Assembly (NCBI RefSeq): GCF_937138205.1
Contig: NZ_CAKZOT010000001.1
Location: 1-49,069 of the forward strand
Length of the DNA stretch: 49,069 nt
Direction: 5' to 3'
From: an uncultured Rhodospira sp.
GTDB lineage: Bacteria; Pseudomonadota; Alphaproteobacteria; Rhodospirillales; Rhodospirillaceae
The notes under the pieces were generated by a model. That model was not told the DNA's origin. It saw only the letters and a program-made list of their open reading frames with translations, and did not search any database. The translations under genes and the position numbers were made by a program. Shown piece after piece: positions 1 to 8,048 of this stretch (position 1 is its first letter; every line of letters begins with the position of its first letter).

Positions 1-1046
1 CGTCCGCCATGGCTGCCGGTGATTCGCACCGGGCCTTCCCAATAGGGAACGCTCACGGCCATCCAGGACCGCGGATTGACGGCCGTGATCCGGACATCGA
101 CCGATTTCTCGGGCAGTTCGATGCGCCAGCGCGTGGGCACGGGGCGGCCGTCGACCTCCGTTTCCGACAGCGGGGTCAGGATCAGAGCGCCGTCGGTAAA
201 CGGGGTCGCCGTCCCGTCCGGTTCGATCCAGGTCGCCGAGGTGAACGGTGCGGCCCGACGGTCGCGCAGGCGGAAGCCCATCAGTTTCTCGCCGGTATCG
301 AAGTGCAGGGACACCCAGTCCCAGCCGGTCTGGGTGTCCGACAGGGGCTGGGAGGACCATTCCCGGTCCAGCCAGCCCAGGCCGGTCACCGGCACGTCTC
401 CCTCGGGAAGGAATAGCGTCCCCGAAACCTCGAAAAAGGGCTGGGAGTAGTAATGGCTCGCCTGACCGGCGGCGGACTTGACCGAATAGCCGTCCGTTCC
501 GTGGCGAACGAGCGGGCCATTGGCCCTCAGGTCGAGGGCATAGCCGAACGCAGCACCCGTCGCGGTGACCGCAAGCCCATCGAAGGCGTCATCACCGATG
601 CCCAGGCTGGTCAGCGACCAGTCGTCGATGAACGCCTCGAAGGGGTCAGCGGCCACGCCGGCCTGGCCAATGCCGCCGCGCGCCAGCCGTTCGGCGTGGA
701 AATGCGCGTCCGGTGTCGTGAGCCCGGCATGGCCCATCCAAAGCTGCGGGTTTTGCCACCCCTCACGCTCTTCAGGGGCGAGCGCGGAGCGGAACAACGT
801 CCACTGAATGCCGTAGTCGCGGCCCTCGGCGTCGGTGAGATTGGCGGTGAGATACCACCATTCAACCCGGTAGCGCCGGTGGGGGCCGTGATCTTCGGGA
901 AAGCGCAGCGCGCGACCGGGGTCGGGGACGGAGAAGCCTTCGGCGTCCGCGCCCAGCCCGGCGAACCCCTGGCCGTGCGCGGGCGCGGTCAGGCCAAGCA
1001 CCAAAGCGAGCGCGGAGGCGAGAGCGCGGACCGATCTACCGCTCAT
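1..1046 (-). CDS. Lipocalin-like AttH/CrtC-type secreted protein (3' end outside window)
   Basis: The reading frame is open from an ATG at 1046 to the window edge (348 codons). After a signal peptide (hydrophobic core then AHG-Q) the protein shows the family hallmarks VEWWYLTANL, WTLFR, WMGHA, GLGWLDREWSSQ and GWDWVSLHFD, typical of the AttH/carotenoid 1,2-hydratase-like lipocalin fold. Related proteins are about 360 residues, so only a short C-terminus is missing. The start overlaps the end of the FtsX-like permease gene by 11 bases, so the three minus-strand genes form one operon. In such cassettes the AttH protein is thought to act outside the inner membrane with the ABC exporter; the substrate is unknown. 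It is not a carotenoid gene by context. Confidence 0.85.
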   Translation of the reverse strand, partial: MSGRSVRALASALALVLGLTAPAHGQGFAGLGADAEGFSVPDPGRALRFPEDHGPHRRYRVEWWYLTANLTDAEGRDYGIQWTLFRSALAPEEREGWQNPQLWMGHAGLTTPDAHFHAERLARGGIGQAGVAADPFEAFIDDWSLTSLGIGDDAFDGLAVTATGAAFGYALDLRANGPLVRHGTDGYSVKSAAGQASHYYSQPFFEVSGTLFLPEGDVPVTGLGWLDREWSSQPLSDTQTGWDWVSLHFDTGEKLMGFRLRDRRAAPFTSATWIEPDGTATPFTDGALILTPLSETEVDGRPVPTRWRIELPEKSVDVRITAVNPRSWMAVSVPYWEGPVRITGSHGG

Positions 1047-3444
1047 TGGAAAAGACCTTGAGAAAATCGGCGGGCGCTGTCCTTGCGAGATGCCGCGCCG
1101 GGAGCGCTGTCGCCAGGGCGGCAGCGGCCAGCGCCAACACAAGGAGCACAAGCCATTGCATCGGAAACAGGTGCATGGGCAAACGCCAGCCAAACGCTTC
1201 GACATTGACAACGGCCAGCAGCGACCAAGCCAAGGCCAGCCCGACCGGAACGGCCGCGATGAATGTGAAGGCCGCCAACGCCAGACTGCGCATCAGTTCC
1301 AGCCGCGCCAGGCGCTTGCGCGTGATGCCCAGCGCCCAGGCAGGCGCCAGTTGCGGCAGCCGCAGGCTCGCCAGCGTCAGCAGCGCCGTCAGGATGGCGA
1401 AGCCGGCAACCGCCAGCGTCAACACGTTCAGGGTCCCGGTGACCGTAAAGGTGCGCTCAAAGACCTCCAGGGAGACCCGCTTGATCGTGGCCTGGTCGAC
1501 AACCGCGGCGGCATCGAGCCCGAAGTCCGCGCGCAGGGCCTCCGCCAGGGCCTCGGGATCGTCGGTGCGCAAGCCGAAACTGAGCCTTGGCCGATCCGGG
1601 TACCGTGTCTCCAGAAGGTCAAGCGAGACCATCGCCTGGTTCATCGGATTGCCGTAGTCCGAGTAGATACCGGCGACCGGCATGGTCCACCCGGGCGCAA
1701 GGCGGACCGGATCGCCGGGCGCGAGCCCTTCCCGGCGGGCGAGTTGCTCGTTGATCAGCGTGGCACGTCCCGCGGCCAATTCGTCCCAGGCACCATCCCG
1801 CGCGGTCAGAAGGGGCCAGGTGTCGCGATAGGTGCCGTGGTCGGCGACACCCATCACCTCGCCCGGGGCGCCCTCGATCGGGCTGTCGACGGTGATGACC
1901 GGCAGAACGGCATCGGCCCTGCTGTCCAGCCACGTTTCGAGCCGGGCGCTCTCTCCGGCATCGGCGACGGTCACATACAGTTCGGCGGCCAGGCGCTGAT
2001 CGAGCCAGCCCGTGAAGGTCAGACGGAACGAGCCGACCATGGTGGACACGCCGATGTTGGCAACCAGCGCCAGCAGCAGCGCCATCAGGGCGAGCGACAG
2101 GCCGGGCAATTGCTGGCGCGTATCGGCCCAGAACCACTGGCCCTCGGCGGTTCGCGCCGCGCGGGCGCCAAGGGCCAGCACGGTGGCCAGACCCGCCGGG
2201 AGCATCAGCGCGGCGCCCAGCAGCAGACCGGCCAACAGCGCGAAACCGGCGATCAACCCTTGGGCCATCCAGGCGGTGGCACAGCCGGCGGCAATCAAGC
2301 CGGCCCCGGCGATCGCCTGCCGCCGCAGCAAGACCGCCGAAACGGTCGCCCAGGCGCGCGGTTGCGCGCTGGCCAGCAGCGGCATGGTCCGCACGCGCCA
2401 GAGCGCCTGGCCGGCGGCGATCACCGCCCCGGCCACGGCGATGGCCAGCCCGGTGACGGCCCAGACGGGATCGAAACTCAACGTGCCAGGCACGCGCGCG
2501 CCGTACAGGCCGTGCAGCGTGGCGGCGACGTCCGGCAGCAGCGCCCCGGCAATCGCATACCCCAACACGATGCCGATCCCGCCCGCGATCACGGCCAGGA
2601 CCAGCAGTTCGACAAGCAGCAGTCCCATCAGATCGCGGGCCGGCAGACCGAGCGCCCGCAGCGTGCGGCACGTGGCCCGGCGCTGCTCGAAGGCAAGTCC
2701 GATGGCGCCGTGGACAATGAACAGGCCGACGGCAAAGGACAGCAGGCCGAACGCGGTCAGGTTAAGGTGAAAGCTGTTGGTCAGGCGCGCCATGTCGCCT
2801 TGTTGTTGGGCCGGGTTCACGACCAGGTTCGGCGCAATCGCGGACAGCGGTGCCCGGTTGCGGGGCTGATCCGGCAGCACCACCAGCGCGGTGATCTCTC
2901 CGCGCCGGTCCAGCAGCCGCTCGGCCGTGCCGATATCGGTGACCATCTGGCCCGGCGGCACCAGCGCGCCCGGTCGCAGGGGCGGCAACCGGTCCGCGCC
3001 ATCGAGCCGGTCGATGGTCTCCGGTGCGGCGAAGCCAAGACCCGGAGAGGAGATCAGGGCGACCAGGTCGATGTCATCGGCACCGCCGGGAGTCACCGCA
3101 AGCGTGCCGGGCGGCGCGGTCAGAACCTCCACCCCGGTCACCAGAAGGCGCATCTCGCCCGCCATCATCCGGCCTTCCAGGACCGGAGACACCAGCCAGC
3201 CGGCGCGCCGCAGCGACACGAACGTCTCGAGTGCGATCGAACCCGATGGATCGGTCAGCGTTTCGTAAGCCCCCTGGCCCAGGCGACCCGACGCCCGGTC
3301 GTAGCTGGCGCGCGCCTCGGCGTTGATCGCCTGCACCGCGGACCACAACGCCGTCGCCAGCGCCAGACCGATCACCAGGGTCGCGAGCTGGCCGGGCCGG
3401 CGGCGCCAATGGGCCAGAAGAGCCGTCAGCGCAACGCCCCTCAT
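1036..3444 (-). CDS. FtsX/MacB-type ABC transporter permease
   Basis: This 802-residue integral membrane protein has an N-terminal membrane anchor (about residues 16-36), a large extracytoplasmic region, a first FtsX-like bundle around residues 230-350, further hydrophobic segments around 375-465, a second periplasmic region and a C-terminal FtsX-like bundle around 680-790. That is the organisation of long AttF/LolCE-type permeases with two FtsX domains in one chain. Its ATG overlaps the stop of the ATPase gene as ATGA, implying translational coupling. With the lipocalin-like protein and ATPase it should form an exporter or lipid/lipoprotein-handling system of the inner membrane. Substrate cannot be told from sequence. 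Confidence 0.85.
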   Translation of the reverse strand: MRGVALTALLAHWRRRPGQLATLVIGLALATALWSAVQAINAEARASYDRASGRLGQGAYETLTDPSGSIALETFVSLRRAGWLVSPVLEGRMMAGEMRLLVTGVEVLTAPPGTLAVTPGGADDIDLVALISSPGLGFAAPETIDRLDGADRLPPLRPGALVPPGQMVTDIGTAERLLDRRGEITALVVLPDQPRNRAPLSAIAPNLVVNPAQQQGDMARLTNSFHLNLTAFGLLSFAVGLFIVHGAIGLAFEQRRATCRTLRALGLPARDLMGLLLVELLVLAVIAGGIGIVLGYAIAGALLPDVAATLHGLYGARVPGTLSFDPVWAVTGLAIAVAGAVIAAGQALWRVRTMPLLASAQPRAWATVSAVLLRRQAIAGAGLIAAGCATAWMAQGLIAGFALLAGLLLGAALMLPAGLATVLALGARAARTAEGQWFWADTRQQLPGLSLALMALLLALVANIGVSTMVGSFRLTFTGWLDQRLAAELYVTVADAGESARLETWLDSRADAVLPVITVDSPIEGAPGEVMGVADHGTYRDTWPLLTARDGAWDELAAGRATLINEQLARREGLAPGDPVRLAPGWTMPVAGIYSDYGNPMNQAMVSLDLLETRYPDRPRLSFGLRTDDPEALAEALRADFGLDAAAVVDQATIKRVSLEVFERTFTVTGTLNVLTLAVAGFAILTALLTLASLRLPQLAPAWALGITRKRLARLELMRSLALAAFTFIAAVPVGLALAWSLLAVVNVEAFGWRLPMHLFPMQWLVLLVLALAAAALATALPARHLARTAPADFLKVFSNER

Positions 3445-4097
3445 GCGAGGTGCCCGCCGCTCAGATGCGCCCGGCGCGACAGCCGGCCCGCCAGAAGCGA
3501 TGAATGGGTGACCATCAGGAGCCCTGCACGGGTTTCGGCGACCAGATCGAGCATCAGGCCCATCACGGCGTCAGCGCTGGCCTCATCGAGATTGCCGGTC
3601 GGCTCGTCGGCCATCAACACGCGCGGGCGCGCCGCCAACGCCCGGCCGATCGCGACGCGCTGCTGCTGGCCGCCGGACAATTGCTCCGGATAGCGGCCAA
3701 GACAGTCGGTCAGGCCCAGCCGTTCGGCCAGGTGCCCCTGCCACGCGGCATCGTGGCGACCGGCGAGCCGGGCCTGAAACGCGAGATTGGCCCTCACATC
3801 CAGCGCCGGGATGAGGTTGAACTGCTGGAAAACCAGCCCCACGGTCTGCCGCCGCTGCGCGGCAAGACCGGCGTCGTCGAGACCGACCAGCTGTACACCG
3901 TCGAGACGGATCGTGCCCTCGTCGGGCGTGTCGAGCGCCGCGAGCAGATGCAGCAACGTCGACTTTCCGCTGCCGCTCTCGCCCGTCAGCGCGAGCGTCT
4001 CGCCTTCGGCCAACTGCAGCGAAACGCCGTCCAGCACGGTCAGCGGATCGCCGCCGGTGCTGTAACGTTTGCGAACACCCTTCGCCTCGACAAGCAT
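3441..4097 (-). CDS. LolD/MacB-type ABC transporter ATP-binding protein
   Basis: The 218-residue nucleotide-binding subunit has Walker A GESGSGKST, Q-loop FQQFNLIPALDV, signature LSGGQQQRVAIGRAL, Walker B VLMADEPTGNLD and the switch histidine in MVTHS. The FQQFNLIP and DEPTGNLD strings are typical of the LolD/FtsE/MacB group, which partners FtsX-fold permeases, matching the next gene. A GGAG element precedes the ATG. It is first in a three-gene minus-strand operon (ATPase, permease, AttH-like protein). Assignment to lipoprotein release (Lol) specifically is not supported, because the AttH partner is not part of Lol. Confidence 0.9.
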   Translation of the reverse strand: MLVEAKGVRKRYSTGGDPLTVLDGVSLQLAEGETLALTGESGSGKSTLLHLLAALDTPDEGTIRLDGVQLVGLDDAGLAAQRRQTVGLVFQQFNLIPALDVRANLAFQARLAGRHDAAWQGHLAERLGLTDCLGRYPEQLSGGQQQRVAIGRALAARPRVLMADEPTGNLDEASADAVMGLMLDLVAETRAGLLMVTHSSLLAGRLSRRAHLSGGHLA

Positions 4098-4253
4098 GTC
4101 GTCTCCGAACAGCCTCCACCGCTTCAGGCCGTCGTGTTCGGTGGGATTGGGGGACGCCGCGTACGATCCTGGGATTGCGGATCATTCGGGTGCTGACGCC
4201 AACAAGACCGTTGCCCAAAGAGCGGCGCCCGCGATGTATGAGCCTACCCTCCC

Positions 4254-4916
4254 GTGGACCGGTCTGTCATCGGTTCTCGACACGTCCTCGGCACGGACAG
4301 TGTGGTCCCGGAGGCCTCGGCCGCACCGGACCGCCCCTGGGGCGGCGCCGGCTACATGCCGGAGCTGCTGGCGGCGTTCTCGGTCCCCAATGACCCGGTC
4401 GTGGACCGCATTCTCGGCAACGCGGCAGACGTGATGCGGCGCGCGGGCCGGCCGGGCGGCATCGACGGCTACCAGTCCGGCCGGCGCGAGCCCGTCTGGG
4501 AGATCGCCGCCGCCGTCTACACGGCCGTCGCCAACCTCGGCCTCAACTACGCGACGCCGCCCGCCAGTTTCAAGCGGTATGGTCAGAAGATCCGGCTGCC
4601 CGGCCAGATCATGGACAGTGGCCAAGGGACTTGTCTCGACCTCACCATGCTGTTCTGCTCGGCGCTGGAAGAGATCGACGGCGCGCCCTTCGACGCCGTC
4701 TGCGCCTTCAGCTTCCTTCATCTGGTCCCCGACTTGGAGAAGGTCTTGAAGCATATCCGCCGGCAGGTGAAACCAGGCGGCCTGTTCCCCCTGAAATCGG
4801 ACGTTTATGTCGGGTCCTCTGATCCGTGTCCGGCCATCGCGCTGCGGCTTACCCTTGAAGATAAACCTGATCGTTGTCAGGCGCGGCGCCGTCCGGCACC
4901 ACCCAGGCGGCGTTGA
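4254..4916 (+). pseudogene. Chimeric remnant: DUF4011-helicase N-region joined to a methyltransferase fragment
   Basis: The 220-residue frame begins at a GTG shortly after an in-frame TGA. Residues about 30-135 (PNDPVVDRIL, IDGYQSG, YATPPASF, GQKIRLPGQI, GTCLDLTMLF) resemble the N-terminal region of large DUF4011/DUF3320 helicase-like proteins of more than a thousand residues. From about residue 140 the sequence switches to a class I SAM-methyltransferase segment (PFDAVCAFSFLHLVPDLEKV, then VKPGGLF). The glycine-rich SAM-binding loop is absent. The tail runs antisense into the 3' end of the neighbouring ATPase gene by 68 bases. This looks like a deletion join of two decayed genes, not a functional enzyme. 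Confidence 0.7.
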
Positions 4917-5964
4917 TCCTCAGGCCGGACCGGGTTCCCTCCGGTGGGACGTCGGCGCCCGGATAGCGCAGCGTCAGGGGTGTGTCAGGCGCCTGTTCCG
5001 GCGCCACGGTAATCAGCGTGGTCGCGCCCTGATACAGCGTTGTCACCACGCGCGCAGGCATCGTGCCGGACGACTCCGCCTCCAGGGACAGGTCATCGGG
5101 CCTGACGCAAAGGTAGGCCGGGCCGGGCCGGGTTCCCGGTGCGGCGCGGGCCTCGACATCCCTGCCCCACAGGCGCACCCGACAGGGCGCCGAAGCACCG
5201 TCAGGCGCCGCCACCGCCAACACCTCCACCGGCAGCACCGTGCCCTTGCCGACGAAGGTCGCCACCATGGCGTCGGCCGGGCGCTCGAACAGGGCACGGG
5301 GCGTATCCACCTGATGGACCATCCCGGCATTCATGACCGCCACTCGGTCGGCCAGGGCCATGGCCTCGGCCTGATCGTGCGTCACATAGACCATGGTCGC
5401 CCCGGTCTCGCGGTGGACCCGGCGGAACTCGGTCTGCATGGACTCGCGCAGGTGAACGTCCAGATTGGCGAGCGGTTCGTCCAGCAGCATGACCGCCGGC
5501 GCCTTCACCAAACAACGCGCCAGCGCCACCCGCTGGCGCTGCCCACCGGACAGGGCCGCCGGCCGGCGCTCCGCCAGGGCGCCCAGACCGACCGTCTCCA
5601 GCGCCGCTGCCACCCGGCGGCGGCGCTCCGGTCCCGGCACCTTCTGGACCCGCAGCGCATAGCCGACGTTCTGGGCCACGGTCATGTGGGGCCACAGGGC
5701 ATAGGACTGGAACACCATGCCCAGGCTGCGCCGCTCCGGCGGCACATGGACCCCGCCGCCATCCATGGTCCGCCCGCCCAGGCGGATGGCGCCGGCATCG
5801 GCGCGCTCGAACCCGGCCAGCAGGCGCAGCAGCGTCGACTTTCCGCAGCCGGACGGCCCCAGCAGGGCGACGAACTCGCCGGCCGCCACCTCCAGCGACA
5901 CACCATCGACGGCGCGGGTGGCGCCGAAGGTCTTGGTCACGGTCTCCAGGGTCAGGCTGGCCAT
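4849..5964 (-). CDS. ABC importer ATP-binding subunit (UgpC/MalK type) of the LacI-linked system
   Basis: The 371-residue ATPase carries Walker A GPSGCGKST, signature LSGGQRQRVALARCL, Walker B VMLLDEPLANLD, the H-loop VTHDQAEAMAL and a C-terminal TOBE/OB region of about 130 residues, as in CUT1-family MalK/UgpC proteins. A GAGGGA element lies before the ATG. It follows the phosphoesterase gene by 50 bases and is third in the minus-strand arm lacI-phosphoesterase-ATPase. No permease lies on this strand, so it is expected to power the two permeases encoded divergently from about 9.7 kb. Substrate is not known from the sequence. Confidence 0.88.
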   Translation of the reverse strand: MASLTLETVTKTFGATRAVDGVSLEVAAGEFVALLGPSGCGKSTLLRLLAGFERADAGAIRLGGRTMDGGGVHVPPERRSLGMVFQSYALWPHMTVAQNVGYALRVQKVPGPERRRRVAAALETVGLGALAERRPAALSGGQRQRVALARCLVKAPAVMLLDEPLANLDVHLRESMQTEFRRVHRETGATMVYVTHDQAEAMALADRVAVMNAGMVHQVDTPRALFERPADAMVATFVGKGTVLPVEVLAVAAPDGASAPCRVRLWGRDVEARAAPGTRPGPAYLCVRPDDLSLEAESSGTMPARVVTTLYQGATTLITVAPEQAPDTPLTLRYPGADVPPEGTRSGLRINAAWVVPDGAAPDNDQVYLQG

Positions 5965-6014
5965 GGGGTGTCCCTCGGCGGCAACACGGATGGGTAAACA
6001 CCGTCGTGGACGGG

Positions 6015-6794
6015 TCAGGGCGCGGTCGAGATCACGGCGCCAAGGGACCCGTATTCGATGGTGTGGGTCACCAGGCCCCCGCCGGCATCCCCCAGTACCA
6101 CGGCGTAGACGGGCGGCAGGTCGGGGGCGTCCGTGAACCGGGGCTCGCTGAAATTGGGCAAGGCCCGATAGGCGGTGGACCCGATCCCTACCGCCGGCAC
6201 CCCTGCCACAACAGCCGAGATCGGCATGTGGCAGTGCCCGAAGACGATCTGACGCACCTTGTCCCGGTGCGCCCCGAGCACGGTGGCGAAGGCGGCCGGG
6301 TCATCCAGGCCGATGGCATCGAAGGCCGGCAGCCCGACAGGCACCGGGGGATGGTGCAGAAACACCAGACACGGTCGGTCGGCCGCCGCCAGCGTCGCCG
6401 CCAGCCAGTCAAGGCGGCCGTCCGACAGGCTGCCGCCGCTCTGCCCGGGCACATGGCTGTCGAGGAAGACCAGCCGATATCCCTCCACATCGCGAACCGC
6501 CTGCACAGGGTCGGAAGCGCCTCCACCGAACGCCGCCCGGAACGCGGCGCGGTCATCGTGATTGCCGATCAGGGCCTGCCACGGCAGCGCAAAGCCCCTC
6601 AGGGACTCGGCCAGGAGGCGGTATTCCTCGGCGGATCCGCTGTCGACCAGATCGCCGAGCAATACGGCAAGGTCGGCGTCGCCATGGTGGGCGTGCGCGT
6701 GCGCGAGGGCTTCCTGGAAGGACTCGACAGGATCGCGGCCCTTCATGCGGCGGTCGGCGGGCAGGTGCAGGTCGCTGAACAGCAGGAGCTTCAT
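6015..6794 (-). CDS. Cytosolic metallophosphoesterase (class III phosphodiesterase, GpdQ/CpdA-like)
   Basis: From MKLLLFSDLH this is a 259-residue protein with the full calcineurin-like metal site: D8-x-H10, GDLVD at 47-51, GNHD at 77-80, a later HHPP and GHCH. The family hydrolyses phosphodiesters, including cyclic nucleotides and glycerophosphodiesters, with two metal ions. There is no signal peptide, so it acts in the cytoplasm. A longer upstream start is possible but would add 20 non-conserved residues; the chosen ATG begins four bases after the lacI stop. Sitting between a transport regulator and a transport ATPase, it probably cleaves the imported solute. Exact substrate is inference. 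Confidence 0.85.
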   Translation of the reverse strand: MKLLLFSDLHLPADRRMKGRDPVESFQEALAHAHAHHGDADLAVLLGDLVDSGSAEEYRLLAESLRGFALPWQALIGNHDDRAAFRAAFGGGASDPVQAVRDVEGYRLVFLDSHVPGQSGGSLSDGRLDWLAATLAAADRPCLVFLHHPPVPVGLPAFDAIGLDDPAAFATVLGAHRDKVRQIVFGHCHMPISAVVAGVPAVGIGSTAYRALPNFSEPRFTDAPDLPPVYAVVLGDAGGGLVTHTIEYGSLGAVISTAP

Positions 6795-6798
6795 GGCC

Positions 6799-7851
6799 TC
6801 ACAATGCCTCGGGATTGATCGGGACAGGACGAACGGCGGATGCCGGCACGCCAACGTCAGCCCGCCGGGTGGTGGCGCGGGGCACCAAGTGGACAGGCAG
6901 GCGCCGCACTTCGCCCGACCTCTGGGGGTCGGCCAGACGCGTGTCGAGCAGGTCGATGATGGCGCCGACGAGCGAGCCGATGGGATAATCGAGGGTGCTC
7001 AACTGGAAGCTGGGCCAAGCGGCCTGCGGAAGGTTGTTGAAGCCGATGATCGAGACGTCCTCCGGCACCGACAGGCCCAGGGCGCGGGCCGCCTCGACAG
7101 CGCGCAGGGCGACGGCGTCATTGCTGCAAAAAAGGCCGTCAGGCCGATGCGGCGCCGACAGCACCGCTGAGGCGGCGCGGAACGCGGCCTCCGGATCCCG
7201 CCCCTCGCAGGCCCACTCCGCTGGCTTCGCACCGAGCCGCGCCAGGGTATCGGCGAACCCCTGCCAGCGTTCGCGGTCGGAAAACGTCGTCTTGCCCAAT
7301 CCCAGGTAGGCTGGCCGGTGACAGGCGGTCCGCATCAGCAGGTCCGCCGCCTGCCGTCCGCCGTCGGCATTGTCTGCCAGGACGCCATCGACCCCCGGCG
7401 CCTCCAGCGCCCGCCCGGCCAGGATGACCGGCAGTCCGGCGCGCGCGCACAGCGCCGAGTCGGCGAGTGACATGGTGCCGGCGGCGACGATCACGGCGTC
7501 CGACTTGTAGTCCAGGGCCTGTTGCAGGCCACTTTCGGTCGGCGCGCCCCCGGCCGTCGAGGCGATCATCAGACGCGTGTCCCGGGCGGCCAGGGCGCGG
7601 GCCAGGGCATCCAGGAACAGCGCGTCAAACGGATCGCTCAGGGACCCCATGATGACGGTGACAAGATGGGTCGACCGCCCCACCAGGCCTCGGGCCAGCA
7701 GGGACGGCCGGTATCCCAGACGATCGGCGGCGGCCAGGACCCTCTCCCGCGTCAGCGGCGAGGCGCTGGCGCCGGTCGTGAAGACACGCGAAACGGCGGA
7801 GGGTGAGACACCGGCCTCCCGCGCCACGTCCTTGATGGTGACTCGAGACAT
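6799..7851 (-). CDS. LacI-family transcriptional regulator
   Basis: The N-terminus is a canonical LacI DNA-binding domain: TIKDVAREAGVSPSAVSRVF, then a hinge region ending GYRPS, followed by a periplasmic-binding-protein-like effector domain to about residue 330. I start it at MSRVTIKD (350 residues); in-frame ATGs nine and 24 bases upstream are possible. Two LacI-type operators lie in the divergent promoter region, one about 30 bases before this gene, so it probably represses itself and the binding-protein operon. It is the first gene of an operon with the phosphoesterase and ATPase. The effector is presumably the transported compound or its hydrolysis product. Confidence 0.9.
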   Translation of the reverse strand: MSRVTIKDVAREAGVSPSAVSRVFTTGASASPLTRERVLAAADRLGYRPSLLARGLVGRSTHLVTVIMGSLSDPFDALFLDALARALAARDTRLMIASTAGGAPTESGLQQALDYKSDAVIVAAGTMSLADSALCARAGLPVILAGRALEAPGVDGVLADNADGGRQAADLLMRTACHRPAYLGLGKTTFSDRERWQGFADTLARLGAKPAEWACEGRDPEAAFRAASAVLSAPHRPDGLFCSNDAVALRAVEAARALGLSVPEDVSIIGFNNLPQAAWPSFQLSTLDYPIGSLVGAIIDLLDTRLADPQRSGEVRRLPVHLVPRATTRRADVGVPASAVRPVPINPEAL

Positions 7852-7881
7852 GACGGGCATTATCCGGCGGACCATCGCTCT

Positions 7882-7895
7882 TGCAAACGTTTTCT
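7882..7895. promoter_or_regulatory. Imperfect LacI-type operator near lacI
   Basis: The sequence TGCAAACGTTTTCT shares the GCAAACG core of the perfect operator 101 bp away, with its dyad centre at 7888/7889 and two mismatched pairs. It lies about 30 bases upstream of the lacI start and five bases from the Pho box. Autoregulation or looping with the second site is a natural reading. Confidence 0.6.
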
Positions 7896-7899
7896 TTCG

Positions 7900-7917
7900 C
7901 CGTCACGGCCCTGTCAT
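7900..7917 (+). promoter_or_regulatory. Pho box (PhoB half-sites) of the binding-protein operon
   Basis: Two direct 7-mers, CCGTCAC and CTGTCAT, are separated by four bases, giving the 11-bp period of PhoB boxes (consensus repeat CTGTCAT or CTGTCAC; matches 6/7 and 7/7). The repeats face the binding-protein gene 131 bases downstream. No convincing -10 element is seen. Confidence 0.65.
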
Positions 7918-7979
7918 CGATCTGAAGCATCAAGAGTATTCAAGAAACAGTCACTTTACCACGGACACCGCGAGCGAAA

Positions 7980-7999
7980 GAATGCAAACGTTTGCATTC
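7980..7999. promoter_or_regulatory. Perfect 20-bp LacI-type operator
   Basis: GAATGCAAAC is followed immediately by its exact inverse, giving a 20-bp perfect palindrome centred on the CG step at 7989/7990. That is the classical LacI/GalR-family layout with a central CpG. It lies 49 bases upstream of the binding-protein start, downstream of the Pho box, where a bound repressor would block transcription from the Pho promoter. Confidence 0.85.
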
Positions 8000-8048
8000 A
8001 CTTGGCGCCGTCACGCCAATCCGCCATGCCGCCACGGGAGACCATGCC

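Noticed and set aside
1-1046. Carotenoid 1,2-hydratase (crtC)
   Set aside because: The lipocalin-like fold is shared, but the protein has a signal peptide and is coupled to an FtsX/LolD-type exporter with no carotenoid genes nearby.
1090-3693. Plus-strand 867-codon open frame
   Set aside because: It is antisense to the FtsX permease and ATPase, has a Gln/Arg/Gly-rich composition typical of GC-rich shadow frames, and contains no recognisable domain.
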